From: an uncultured Lachnospiraceae bacterium
Lineage (GTDB): Bacteria > Bacillota > Clostridia > Lachnospirales > Lachnospiraceae
Reading direction: 5' to 3'
Assembly (NCBI GenBank): GCA_905236585.1
Contig: CAJOQZ010000044.1
Coordinates: 1-18,977 of the forward strand
DNA: 18,977 nt
The notes beneath the pieces are model-generated. The model saw only the letters and a list, made by a program, of their open reading frames with translations, was not told where the DNA came from and searched no databases. Below are positions 1 through 9,300 of the stretch, one piece after another (the first letter of the stretch is position 1; each line of letters starts with the position of its first letter). Position numbers and translations under genes: made by a program.

Positions 1-771
1 CCGGGACCGGGCAAAGTGGAACTCGTCTATACGGCGGCGGACGGAAGCGAGGAGAGGACGCTGGTTCATATGTTCGACTGCGCGGGCGTTGTGCAGGGAC
101 AGCATAATCTGATCCCATCCATGGAAAGTTTTGCAAGAAGCTGCTTTAATTTTGCGTTGGATGTCAGACAGGATCTGTGGTTTGCGGCAAAAGACACCAT
201 ATCGAAGCAGTACGACCATACGTTCAAGGACGTTTTCGAAGAGATTTTTGACGCGGAATATAAGGAGAAGTTCGACGCGGCGGGGATCGAGTATTTTTAC
301 ACGTTGATCGATGACGCCGTTGCGCGGGTGATGAAGTCGGAAGGCGGCTTTATCTGGGCGTGCAAAAACTATGACGGCGACGTGATGAGCGATATGCTCT
401 CTTCGGCGTTCGGGTCGCTTGCCATGATGACGTCGGTACTGGTATCGCCGCAGGGCTATTATGAGTACGAGGCGGCGCATGGAACGGTGCAGCGCCATTA
501 TTATAAGCATTTGAAAGGCGAGGAGACGTCGACCAATTCGGTAGCGACGATCTTCGCATGGACGGGTGCGCTGAGAAAACGCGGCGAACTCGACGGCAAT
601 GACGATCTGGTTTCGTTTGCGTTAAAATTAGAAAACGCCTGCGTCAAGACCATCGAAAGCGGCAAAATGACCGGGGATCTGGCGCGGATTACGACGATTC
701 CCGATCCGGTAACGCTTTCGAGCGAGGCGTTTATCAAGGAAATCCGTAAGAATCTGGAAAGCAGTCTGTAA
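1..771 (+). CDS. icd: NADP-dependent isocitrate dehydrogenase, C-terminal part (5' end outside window)
   Basis: The enzyme oxidatively decarboxylates isocitrate to 2-oxoglutarate in the cytoplasm and makes NADPH; in anaerobes this mainly supplies glutamate synthesis. The frame is open from base 1 (PGPGK, then VELVYT), so the GTG at 16 is internal and the gene starts upstream of the window. Visible family features are the conserved block AAHGTVQRHYYKHLKGEE, whose HGTV-R segment contacts the NADP adenine side in this family, and the following ETSTNSVATIFAW. The WFAAKDTISKQYD and DDAVARVMKSEGGFIWACKNYDGDV stretches are typical of the eukaryote-like (type II) isocitrate dehydrogenases, which are about 400 residues long, so roughly 60 percent is present. 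The TAA stop overlaps the ATG of the next gene (TAATG). No truncation or frameshift is seen within the part present. Confidence 0.93.
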   Translation, partial: PGPGKVELVYTAADGSEERTLVHMFDCAGVVQGQHNLIPSMESFARSCFNFALDVRQDLWFAAKDTISKQYDHTFKDVFEEIFDAEYKEKFDAAGIEYFYTLIDDAVARVMKSEGGFIWACKNYDGDVMSDMLSSAFGSLAMMTSVLVSPQGYYEYEAAHGTVQRHYYKHLKGEETSTNSVATIFAWTGALRKRGELDGNDDLVSFALKLENACVKTIESGKMTGDLARITTIPDPVTLSSEAFIKEIRKNLESSL

Positions 772-2816
772 TGGGAGTTCTATTAAACGTAAGTCACGTC
801 GCGAAATCTTTCGGCGAGGATGTGCTTTTTTCCGATGTGACGTTTCTGATTGAAGAAAATGAAAAGGTGGCTTTTGTCGGACCGAACGGGTGCGGCAAAA
901 CCACCCTTTTTCGTATGCTTACCGGCAAAGAGGATGCGGATGCAGGGAATATTACGCTCACCGCAGAGACATCCGTAGGATATTTGGAACAGTATCAGGA
1001 TGAGACGAATGCCGACGATATCTACGAATATGTGCTGCATGCAAGAGAAGACATCTTGGAGATGGAAGCGCGGCTTGCCGAAATGGAGCAGCGGATGGGA
1101 AACACCGAGGCAGGAGATACTGCAAAAGAGCAGGATGGCGGCAATGCGTCCGATACAATCCAAAGCACCGGAATGGACATCCTTGAGGCATACCATTCTC
1201 TTTTGCATATATATGAATCCGCGGGCGGAAGCAGTTACCGGAGTGAAGTCGTCGGCGTATTAAAAGGGCTTGGATTTAGCGAGGATGATTTTCATAAATC
1301 CATGTCAATGCTCTCAGGCGGACAGAAAACCCGTGTGAATCTGGCGAGGCTTTTACTTACAAAGCCGGATCTTCTGCTTTTGGACGAGCCGATCAATCAT
1401 TTGGATCTGACCTCGATCGAATGGCTGGAGGGTTTTTTGAAAAATTACCGCAAGACCGTGATTATCGTAGCGCATGACCGATATTTTCTTGACCGGATCG
1501 TCGGAAAGGTGATCGATCTGTCGCAAAAGGCGGCGCGGATCTATAAAGGCAACTACACCGAGTATGTCAGACAGCGCGAATTGTGGCAGTTGACCGTCAA
1601 AAATGCCTATGACAAGCAGCAGAAAGAGATCGCGCATGAAGAGGCGGTCATCAGAAAGTTGAAGCAGTTCAACCGCGAAAAGTCGATCAAGCGGGCGGAG
1701 AGCAGGGAGAAAAAATTAGCAAGGATCGACCGTCTTGACGCACCGGAAAAGGAGATCGAAGGGATGAAGATAACGCTCATCCCCGAAAAGGAAAGCGGAA
1801 AGGATGTGCTTCAGGCAGAGGGCGTAAGCAAAGGATTTGACGGGAAACGCTTATTTGTTGATTTGAATTTCAACGTACAAAAAGGCGAGCGTGTAGCGAT
1901 AATCGGGGACAACGGATGCGGTAAAACGACATTGCTTAAGATCATCAACGAAGTCCTGCCGCCGGATGAGGGGACAATACGGATTGGCGCGAATGTGACG
2001 ATCGGATATTACGATCAGGAGCAGCAGAACTTGGACGAGAGCAAAACGCTTTTCGAGGAGTTGTCGGATGCATATGCGGATCTTACCGAGACGAAGATAC
2101 GCAATGTACTGGCGGCGTTTTTGTTCCGGGAAGATGATGTATATAAAAGAATAGCGGATTTAAGCGGCGGAGAGCGCGGACGGATATCCTTGTGTAAACT
2201 GATGCTGTCCGGCGCGAATTTTCTGATTTTGGATGAGCCGACGAACCATCTGGATATGGAGTCAAAGGATATATTGGAAGAAGCGCTTAACGCCTATACG
2301 GGAACGGTGCTGTATGTGTCGCACGATAGGTACTTTGTGAACCGGACGGCGGACAGAATACTGGAAATGACGGCGGCGCACGGATTGACGGAGTATCTCG
2401 GGAATTACGATTATTACTTGGAAAAACGAGATAATATCCGGTTGGAAAGCGCGAATGGAACCGGCGCAGGCGGCAGGGGATCGAATACAGCCCGTACGGG
2501 TGATGACCGAAATGCATCGGGGGCAACATCCGATCTCTTAGGAGAGCCCCTTTCGGCGAAGGAAGCCGCGAAAGACGCATGGCAGAAACGAAAAGAAGAA
2601 GCCGCCAAAGAAAAAAAACGGCAGAGGGAGATTGCAGCGGCGGAAGAGAAGATCGAACGTCTCGAAGAGCAGATCACCGCAATCGACGAACAGTTTAGCG
2701 ATGAACAAACAGCGAAAAACTCCGCCAAACTAAATGAATTATCCGCCGAACGGGCATCCCTGCAGGAAGAACTGGACAGGATGTATGAAGAGTGGGAGGC
2801 GTTGAGTGAAGGTTGA
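771..2816 (+). CDS. ABC-F family ATPase (Uup/EttA-like, ribosome-associated)
   Basis: A soluble protein of 681 residues with two ATP-binding cassettes and no membrane segment. ABC-F proteins act on ribosomes, at the tRNA exit site, to relieve stalled or drug-bound states. Cassette 1 has Walker A GPNGCGKTT (37-45), signature LSGGQ (181-185) and Walker B followed by DEPINHLD (205-212). Cassette 2 has GDNGCGKTT (379-387), LSGGE (464-468) and DEPTNHLD (488-495). Both catalytic glutamates (E206, E489) and both switch histidines (AHDRYF, SHDRYF) are present. The charged linker at about 265-335 corresponds to the P-site tRNA-interaction motif, and residues 595-680 form a charged coiled coil like the C-terminal domain of Uup. 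The usual Thr of DEPTNHLD is Ile208 in cassette 1. The start overlaps the icd stop, suggesting translational coupling. The exact subfamily, and any role in antibiotic resistance, cannot be judged from the sequence. Confidence 0.93.
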   Translation: MGVLLNVSHVAKSFGEDVLFSDVTFLIEENEKVAFVGPNGCGKTTLFRMLTGKEDADAGNITLTAETSVGYLEQYQDETNADDIYEYVLHAREDILEMEARLAEMEQRMGNTEAGDTAKEQDGGNASDTIQSTGMDILEAYHSLLHIYESAGGSSYRSEVVGVLKGLGFSEDDFHKSMSMLSGGQKTRVNLARLLLTKPDLLLLDEPINHLDLTSIEWLEGFLKNYRKTVIIVAHDRYFLDRIVGKVIDLSQKAARIYKGNYTEYVRQRELWQLTVKNAYDKQQKEIAHEEAVIRKLKQFNREKSIKRAESREKKLARIDRLDAPEKEIEGMKITLIPEKESGKDVLQAEGVSKGFDGKRLFVDLNFNVQKGERVAIIGDNGCGKTTLLKIINEVLPPDEGTIRIGANVTIGYYDQEQQNLDESKTLFEELSDAYADLTETKIRNVLAAFLFREDDVYKRIADLSGGERGRISLCKLMLSGANFLILDEPTNHLDMESKDILEEALNAYTGTVLYVSHDRYFVNRTADRILEMTAAHGLTEYLGNYDYYLEKRDNIRLESANGTGAGGRGSNTARTGDDRNASGATSDLLGEPLSAKEAAKDAWQKRKEEAAKEKKRQREIAAAEEKIERLEEQITAIDEQFSDEQTAKNSAKLNELSAERASLQEELDRMYEEWEALSEG

Positions 2817-2903
2817 TATCTAACTTTCTTGATAATGTGCCTGAATTATGGCGGATTATTATCTTAAAGAGGAAAACATTAAAAAGATTATTCGTGTGAT
2901 TTC

Positions 2904-2933
2904 AGGGGAGATATGAATTGAATATATTCTCCC
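2904..2933. terminator. Weak hairpin between convergent genes
   Basis: GGGGAGA (2904-2910) pairs with TCTCCCC (2927-2933) around a 16-nt A/T-rich loop that can pair further with a bulge. It lies in the 122-bp gap between the convergent ABC-F and GLUG genes. Neither strand shows a run of T directly after the stem, so a terminator role is only suggested by position. Nothing else was seen in the gap. Confidence 0.3.
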
Positions 2934-2938
2934 CCCTT

Positions 2939-5900
2939 TCACTCCGCTGGAGGCTCTTTTTCCTCGTCTTCCTGCTTCGCTGCCTTCTCGTCAAAAAAGA
3001 TCTGTTCCTTGCTTTCGATGCGGTCACGGACTTGGGCGTGAAGTCTGCGCCGCAGATCAGGCAGTTTACGTCCGTGCTTCTTTGCCGTGTGGATGGCAAG
3101 AACGATCAGAAGGACAAACACAGCGATAATCGCGAATAGAATCGCCCCGTAACGCAGAATCACCTTGCCTCCGCCGATAATGGAAAGGCGCAGGATAAAG
3201 TGGTTGCCCGAGATTTCATAAAGGTCATAGTTCCCCATAGTTCCGGTTGATGTCAGTTCTTTTACCGATCCATCTGTCAGAACCTGATACAATTTATACG
3301 ACGTGCCGGAAAAATTCAACAACTTCGTCGTGGGATGGAATCGAATCTGACGTTTTTTCTGTCCGTCGCCCGGTACCGTTACATCCAGTGTTTCATAGTT
3401 GTCAAAATGGCTGAAACTAATGGATCGATTCTTGATAATCAGTCCAAATTCTTCCCGAACATTTTCGTCTTCCTCGTATCCGCTGCGTACAACTTCGAGT
3501 TTGTCGTTTTCTTTGAACAGACCGTCAACCAATAGTTCGGACTGGTGTTTGTCATCCAAATCGTCAGCGGATAGGGTAGTGCGGTATTTTTTATAGGTCG
3601 CCGTTACATTCATATCCGTAATCACCGGATCAATCTCCGTGATATCCCACGATACATAGTAATCGTCTTTTTGGGCAACCGTCGGATAATCCTTTTCCGT
3701 TATGCTTTCTCCATAAGGTATTTTTTCTTTTTTGATCAGAGTCGAGCCGTCCTCAAGCTCATCGTCTTCTAGGATAAACGATATCGTAAGATTCCGAAAA
3801 TCGGACGGTATGCCGGATTGCTTTGTTAAAGCCGTCGTATCGCCGTCGTTTTCTTCTTCTGCGTTAGCAGAAGCGGCATTAGTACCGTCAAAAATTGAAT
3901 CATAGGATACGGGTTCCGCTTTGGATGCGTAACTGATCCGGTCGATTCCGGCAAGATCGTCGCTGACAAAACGGTTGTTTTTGATATCGCCCTCGTCATC
4001 CGCATGCCCGGCAATCGCACCGTACCAGCGATTGGCATCATTAATCTTCACAAGGGAAAAACAATCGCTTAAATTTGTGGCGTCACCGGCTATGCCGCCG
4101 ACATAACTTTTTCCGGTCAGAATCCCGCGGGAATAGGAACTGATGATGTAGGAGAGGCTGCTTCCGCCGATGCCGCCGACGTATTCCCCTGAATCGGAAG
4201 TAACGTCCGCGTAGTTTGCGCCGCGGATAACGGTTCCCATTTCCTGCAAACCGGTAATACCGCCGACGTAACTTTTTTCTCCGGTGATGTTCCCGAAGTT
4301 CGTGCTGTCGCGAAGAATGCATTTGGTAATATAGGAAGAGTTCAAACGCGAATCGGATATGCCGGTGATGTCGCTTTCCTGATCATAGTCGTACTCAATC
4401 GCCATGGTTCCGGCGATACCGGCAGTATTGAGATCTCCGTAAACCGGAGCATAGTTGCTGCAGCCGACAATGGTTGCGTCGGTAGACGTTTCGGCTTCTT
4501 CTAATGACTTATCGTCGAATACGGACGAATAGTCCATTTCAAGTACGCCGTCGAGCGCATCGCTGTATAAATGCATGATATGGTTGAACTGGTCGTTGAT
4601 GACTAATAAGTCGTCGACAATGACATCCGTGGCATTGTTCATTTCATCATTTAATATGCCGAAGTTGTCGTTCATGCCTGCGAGATTGTCGGCGAGGCTG
4701 TTGGTGTGGTTCTTATATTCCCCGTCAAGGGTCGGATAGTTGATATTGCTGTCGTTCCAATTCTTTGTCGCAGAATCGAACGTGCTTCCCATGCTGCTGA
4801 TGTTGTCCGTAGCAGCACGTGCCGAAGTGATCGCCGCGGATGCGTCTTTGCGGGAGGCGTCGGTCATGTCGTTTAAGTATTTGCTTAATGTGGCGGTAAG
4901 ACGGGCAGTGGCAGCAGCAACATCTTCCGCATAACTGCTGTTATATTTTTCACGATATTTACTCGATGCATATGTGTTGGCGTTTCCCATTGCCGATGCG
5001 GATGCAGTACTGTCTAAATTGATATCATCATTATTGGATGTATCCGGGAACAACTTGTCATCACTATGGGACCATTTTCCGGTTGTGTCAACGGATGCTA
5101 AAGTCTGAGCAGGAAAAATTGCTATCGGATTGCCCCATGCGGCATAGTCTGCAGCAGTATAAACTTTTCCGCTTCCGTCAATATATCTTAAGTCATTTGA
5201 CCCTGTGTACGTGGCGGTTCCATAGTTTGACCTGACAAAATCATTATAAAATACGGGATACGCTTCTTCATACCAGTCATCATGTTCGCCGGTAATTCTT
5301 GTCAAGGTTTCTTTTGCCTCATTATAAGTTTTCTTATCTTCCTCCGTCATATACTGTTCCGCATCCAGATCACTCACTGCGGCATTCAGACTGTTCATAG
5401 ACGACCGGAGATTGTTCCCGGCGGATGACGCTTCGTTTACAATGCTTCTTGCCGCAGAGATGCTCCGATCCAGAATATATTCCACCCTTGAATATGTCGC
5501 GTCTGCGGAACTGGAGACATCATTGACAAAATCAACGGTTTTGTTTCCAAGGTAACGGGCGTCTTCGATCGCATTCGAAGTATACCCCTGAATGATCGAC
5601 AGGCGGCTTGAAATGATATCCGATTGATTCCTCGTATCGTTTAACATATTGGAAATCGAATCGCTTAATTCATCGATCGCCGTTTCTAACTGATAAGCAA
5701 TATCCGAACTTAAATCCACCTTGATATACGGTTCCGCCTGTCCGGTAATTCCGCCGACGTCTTTTCGTCCGCGGACGGTTCCGTTATTGGTGCATTCGCT
5801 GATATAGCCGGACTGTCTGCCTGCAATGCCGCCGACATTATATCCGACATGTTCATACCCAACGTTGCCGTTATTTACGCAGTTTAATATGACTCCGGTC

Positions 5901-6772
5901 GAAAGCCCGGCAATGCCGCCGGAATCAGAGACGGTATCCATCGCGTTCGCCTCGTCATCGGAACTGTTGCCCTTGGCATCCAAAAAATTTCGAATCCGGC
6001 TGAGATTGTCCAGCGACTCAAAAGAAATATCGCTATCGACATTGGTGATATTAACCATTGCTTCATTGGTGCAGTGGGAGATGTTCCCCAGGTTCTCTCC
6101 GACGATGCCGCCGGTAAAGTGAGTCGCCCGGACATAGCCGGAAGCACTGCATCCGTAAATGATCCCGTTTATGGTATTTTTTCCGGCGATGCCGCCGACA
6201 TAATCATTTCCTGTGACAACGCCTTCAAACGAGCAGTTTAAGAGAACGCCGGCATTTTCTCCGACGATGCCGCCGACAATAATCGGGCTTCCGGTCGGGT
6301 CAATGGTTCCGCCGACGGTAAGATTTTTGACAATGCCGCTTTCCTGTATCCGGGAAAACAAGCCGGTATAGGAGTCCGCGCTTTTTTCGCCTTTTAGATC
6401 AAGCCCGGTAATCGTATGTCCCTGACCGTCAAAAGTACCGCCAAACGTAGGGATGCCGTTGAACGCAACATCCGAAAGGTCAATATCCGCAGATAAAACG
6501 ATCCGTTTATCCCGCGACCAGGAATCAAGCCGTGCGTCTTTGGCAAAAGCAAGAAGATCATCCGCGGAAGATATTACGACGTCTACGGCAGCCGTAGAAT
6601 CCATGGAGGCGTTGTTTACTTCTGCAGTAACGTCGATCGGCGCTTTTTCCTCTGCTGTTTCTTCAACCGCATCCTCGGACGGTTTGGCATAGGCAAAGCC
6701 GCATGGTTCTGCTGCAAGAGCAAATGCAAGCAGAAGAGAGGGAAGTGCTTTATTTAGGTAACTATTTCGCAT
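2939..6772 (-). CDS. Secreted, membrane-anchored GLUG-repeat protein with central helical segment
   Basis: A 1277-residue protein, predicted to be outside the cell and held by its C-terminus. It has a signal peptide with likely cleavage after AYA (residue 29) and a first block of GLUG-type repeats (about 110-345, many copies of VGGIAG / GGIVGEN). An Asn/Ser/Asp-rich, probably helical segment follows (about 350-765), with an aromatic-rich break near 500-565. Then come a second GLUG block (about 768-935), an InlB/Listeria-Bacteroides-like repeat (about 995-1062, IPYGESIT...TATY), a beta-rich stretch, one membrane helix (about 1208-1228) and a charged cytoplasmic tail ending EEKEPPAE. GLUG repeats occur in surface proteins and fold as beta structures; they do not define a function. 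The gene starts with ATG overlapping the stop of the MMPL gene (TAATG), with GGGGAGG (6783-6789) as ribosome binding site. I infer it is the extracytoplasmic partner of that transporter. Confidence 0.85.
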   Translation of the reverse strand: MRNSYLNKALPSLLLAFALAAEPCGFAYAKPSEDAVEETAEEKAPIDVTAEVNNASMDSTAAVDVVISSADDLLAFAKDARLDSWSRDKRIVLSADIDLSDVAFNGIPTFGGTFDGQGHTITGLDLKGEKSADSYTGLFSRIQESGIVKNLTVGGTIDPTGSPIIVGGIVGENAGVLLNCSFEGVVTGNDYVGGIAGKNTINGIIYGCSASGYVRATHFTGGIVGENLGNISHCTNEAMVNITNVDSDISFESLDNLSRIRNFLDAKGNSSDDEANAMDTVSDSGGIAGLSTGVILNCVNNGNVGYEHVGYNVGGIAGRQSGYISECTNNGTVRGRKDVGGITGQAEPYIKVDLSSDIAYQLETAIDELSDSISNMLNDTRNQSDIISSRLSIIQGYTSNAIEDARYLGNKTVDFVNDVSSSADATYSRVEYILDRSISAARSIVNEASSAGNNLRSSMNSLNAAVSDLDAEQYMTEEDKKTYNEAKETLTRITGEHDDWYEEAYPVFYNDFVRSNYGTATYTGSNDLRYIDGSGKVYTAADYAAWGNPIAIFPAQTLASVDTTGKWSHSDDKLFPDTSNNDDINLDSTASASAMGNANTYASSKYREKYNSSYAEDVAAATARLTATLSKYLNDMTDASRKDASAAITSARAATDNISSMGSTFDSATKNWNDSNINYPTLDGEYKNHTNSLADNLAGMNDNFGILNDEMNNATDVIVDDLLVINDQFNHIMHLYSDALDGVLEMDYSSVFDDKSLEEAETSTDATIVGCSNYAPVYGDLNTAGIAGTMAIEYDYDQESDITGISDSRLNSSYITKCILRDSTNFGNITGEKSYVGGITGLQEMGTVIRGANYADVTSDSGEYVGGIGGSSLSYIISSYSRGILTGKSYVGGIAGDATNLSDCFSLVKINDANRWYGAIAGHADDEGDIKNNRFVSDDLAGIDRISYASKAEPVSYDSIFDGTNAASANAEEENDGDTTALTKQSGIPSDFRNLTISFILEDDELEDGSTLIKKEKIPYGESITEKDYPTVAQKDDYYVSWDITEIDPVITDMNVTATYKKYRTTLSADDLDDKHQSELLVDGLFKENDKLEVVRSGYEEDENVREEFGLIIKNRSISFSHFDNYETLDVTVPGDGQKKRQIRFHPTTKLLNFSGTSYKLYQVLTDGSVKELTSTGTMGNYDLYEISGNHFILRLSIIGGGKVILRYGAILFAIIAVFVLLIVLAIHTAKKHGRKLPDLRRRLHAQVRDRIESKEQIFFDEKAAKQEDEEKEPPAE

Positions 6773-9297
6773 TATTTATTATCCTCCCCATTGATCGCCG
6801 GGATTTCAGACGTCTGATTGCTTTCGGGCAGCAAGGATTCGTCCGGCGCTGATATTGCCGGGTCATCCTCATCAACGATTTGAATATCCTTATTGTCGAT
6901 AAATGCGCTGATATCGCCGCGGATGACCGCATGCATGACGCCGGTGACCGTGCCGTTGATGCGCCCGCGGACCATGCCGTCAATGCGCATCATGCCGGAC
7001 ATCTGTTTGTTTTGAATCGGCAGGTTCATTACGAATGCAGTAAGTTCGATTACCTTATCGCCCACAAGCAGAATCTGCGGCAGGACGAACATGGTGATAA
7101 AAATGGAAATGATCGTGCCGCGCCCCAATGATTTTCCGATGCCGTAAATCGCTCCGTCCGAGGTCATCTGTCCGATCAGCGTACCCGCTACCGCAAGCAT
7201 GGTGCCCGAAGTGATGATGGTCGGGAACGAAAGGTTCATGGTGGCAATGATCGCTTCTTTCTTGCCCATGGACTCACGAAGTTCCGTATAGCGGCTTGCG
7301 ATAACGATTGCGTAGTCGATATTCGCACCCATTTGGATGGAACTTACGATCAGATATCCGAGGAAAAACAGATTGTCTTTTTCAATCGCAGGAACAGAGA
7401 AGTTGATCCAGATGCTCCCTTGGATAACGGCGATAAGCAGCACCGGCATACCGGCGGACTTGAATGTAAAAAGCAGTACCGCAAGTACGGCAATGATCGA
7501 TACGACGGATACAACCGTGTTGTCCCGCGAAAAACATTTTTGCAGATCATAGTCGCTGACCGACTGCCCGACAACGAAAATTTTGTTTGCGCTGTAATAC
7601 TGTTCGGCAATCGTATGCATCCGGTCGATATAGGCAAAAGTGTCCTGTGATTCTTCGGGAAGATTTAAGTAAACGAGCATTCTCGAATAATCTGAGCCTT
7701 CGAGCTGGTCTTTTGCAAAAGTCATCAGGCGGTGCGCATCCTCCAAGTCATCCATCAGATCATCTTCTAATGTGACATATCCCTCGTCTACTTCTTCATA
7801 AATAAACAAAAACATATCGATCAGGGGAACGCGGTAATTGGAAAGACCGTTGATCGCTTTGGCGTAATCTTTGTCATTTACTGCATAGGCAGCGTAGACA
7901 AGTTCCGCCACCTCATAATCAACGCCTAAGAGTTCGGAAAACTGGCGCGGCGTCAGTTTGTCCGTTAAGTTATATCCGTCCAGCGCCTCCTGGTTGACAA
8001 GTGAGGTGACGGAGTGGACATTTTCGTCATTTTCGAGATCCCGGACCAGTTTTGCCTGTGTTTCGTAGTCCTTTCCCGGAACAACGAGGGCAACCAGATT
8101 ATAGGACTTGAAATTCTCGTCCTGCATATTCTCTGCGTGCTGCACTTCATTCGTAATCGGCGGATGCAGAAGCGTATATCCGTAAACATAGGGCGTTTTT
8201 GACGAAATAAACGAAGCGGCAATGATGACGACAAGGAACGCCGGAGCAATGACATACCGGGAGCGGAATGCGAACTTGCCGACAAACGGAATCTGCGGCA
8301 CAAAATTTTTATGCTTTGTCGTATCGAGCAATTTGGAAAAAAGCATGATGATGCCGGGCATCAGGATGAAGACCGACACCAGACTTAAGAGGATCGCCTT
8401 GATCAGTACGATACCCAAGTCCGCGCCCATTTTATACTGCATGAACATCATGGCGATAAGTCCGCAGATGGTGGTAAGCGAACTGCCCGCAATTTCCGGG
8501 ATTGCCTTGGAAAGCGCGACGATACATGCTTCCCGTGAGGGCAGGGTGGTATGCTCTTCCTTATAGCGGTTCAAAAAGATGACCGCGTAATCAACCGAGA
8601 GGGCGAGCTGCAGCACAATGGTAACCGAATTGGAAACGAAAGAGATCGTCCCAAGGAAAAAGTTGGAACCCATCTGGACAAGCGCCGCGGAGCCGAATGT
8701 CAGAAGAAGCACCGGCACTTCGGCATAAGCCTGTGAAGTTAAAAGCAAAACTCCTACTACGACAAATACGACGATAACGGAGATGACGTCCATTTCCGCG
8801 TCGATCAGTTCCGCCTGCGTATCGCCTAAGGTTGTAGTAAGATAGGAATCATAATCCGCAAAATATGTTTTTACCTTATCCAACAGCGTCAGACTTTTTT
8901 TGGATTTTTCGTCGTAATCGAAGGTGATGGAAAACAGCGCCGATCCATTGGCGTAATGTTCCTCCGAATCGTCAAATTCTACCGAAAAAACGCCGTTGAT
9001 ATCTTCAACGTCTTCCTTAATGAGAAGCGCCTGATCGTACGAGACGTTTGCCGCCATGACGCTTACCGTACCGTACGTCGTAAACTGCTCCTCCATCAAA
9101 TCAAGTCCCTGCCGCGTTTCGCAGTCCGAAGGAAGATAGTATGCAAGATCGTTTTCTACGCTGACCCATCCGCTGGATATGGCGGAGAAGATGCCGAGAA
9201 TGATATATATCAAAAAAAACAGATTGCGTTTATCGACGATAAACGCACAGATCTTCAGCATCGCACCGCTTCCGATCTGTTCCTCATTGTTACCCAT
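6772..9297 (-). CDS. MMPL/RND superfamily transporter
   Basis: An 841-residue membrane protein with the two-fold RND layout: one N-terminal helix (about 25-47), an extracytoplasmic loop, a group of helices (about 170-330), another single helix (about 348-366), a second large loop (about 370-590) and a second helix group (about 592-755). Each half has the family Asp-Tyr pair in its fourth helix: LSVDYAVIFLNRYKEE (D236-Y237) and GANIDYAIVIASRY (D661-Y662), expected to carry protons. MMPL proteins export lipids, other hydrophobic molecules or drugs; the substrate here is unknown. The cytoplasmic tail after residue 755 contains an unusual period-4 motif (772-800, listed separately). The ATG is preceded by AGGTGAG (9301-9307) and a good promoter (9334-9362). 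The stop overlaps the start of the GLUG-repeat gene, so the two are probably made together. Confidence 0.92.
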   Translation of the reverse strand: MGNNEEQIGSGAMLKICAFIVDKRNLFFLIYIILGIFSAISSGWVSVENDLAYYLPSDCETRQGLDLMEEQFTTYGTVSVMAANVSYDQALLIKEDVEDINGVFSVEFDDSEEHYANGSALFSITFDYDEKSKKSLTLLDKVKTYFADYDSYLTTTLGDTQAELIDAEMDVISVIVVFVVVGVLLLTSQAYAEVPVLLLTFGSAALVQMGSNFFLGTISFVSNSVTIVLQLALSVDYAVIFLNRYKEEHTTLPSREACIVALSKAIPEIAGSSLTTICGLIAMMFMQYKMGADLGIVLIKAILLSLVSVFILMPGIIMLFSKLLDTTKHKNFVPQIPFVGKFAFRSRYVIAPAFLVVIIAASFISSKTPYVYGYTLLHPPITNEVQHAENMQDENFKSYNLVALVVPGKDYETQAKLVRDLENDENVHSVTSLVNQEALDGYNLTDKLTPRQFSELLGVDYEVAELVYAAYAVNDKDYAKAINGLSNYRVPLIDMFLFIYEEVDEGYVTLEDDLMDDLEDAHRLMTFAKDQLEGSDYSRMLVYLNLPEESQDTFAYIDRMHTIAEQYYSANKIFVVGQSVSDYDLQKCFSRDNTVVSVVSIIAVLAVLLFTFKSAGMPVLLIAVIQGSIWINFSVPAIEKDNLFFLGYLIVSSIQMGANIDYAIVIASRYTELRESMGKKEAIIATMNLSFPTIITSGTMLAVAGTLIGQMTSDGAIYGIGKSLGRGTIISIFITMFVLPQILLVGDKVIELTAFVMNLPIQNKQMSGMMRIDGMVRGRINGTVTGVMHAVIRGDISAFIDNKDIQIVDEDDPAISAPDESLLPESNQTSEIPAINGEDNK
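6898..6984 (-). repeat. Coding tetrapeptide repeat (hydrophobic-x-Gly-x) in transporter tail
   Basis: Residues 772-800 of the MMPL protein repeat a four-residue pattern without a break. Aliphatic residues or Met stand at 772, 776, 780, 784, 788, 792, 796 and 800, and Gly or Ala at 774, 778, 782, 786, 790, 794 and 798. Such hxGx runs are typical of short beta-helical ladders like those in bactofilins. The predicted location is cytoplasmic, after the last membrane helix. Confidence 0.8.
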
Positions 9298-9300
9298 GTT

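Noticed and set aside
16..18. GTG at 16 as the start of a short isocitrate dehydrogenase
   Set aside because: The frame is open from base 1 with family-like residues, and the remaining protein lacks the N-terminal part of the enzyme.
783..1208. Long antisense open frame in the ABC-F gene
   Set aside because: It is the complement of a clear ABC-F coding region and has no ribosome site or recognisable domain.
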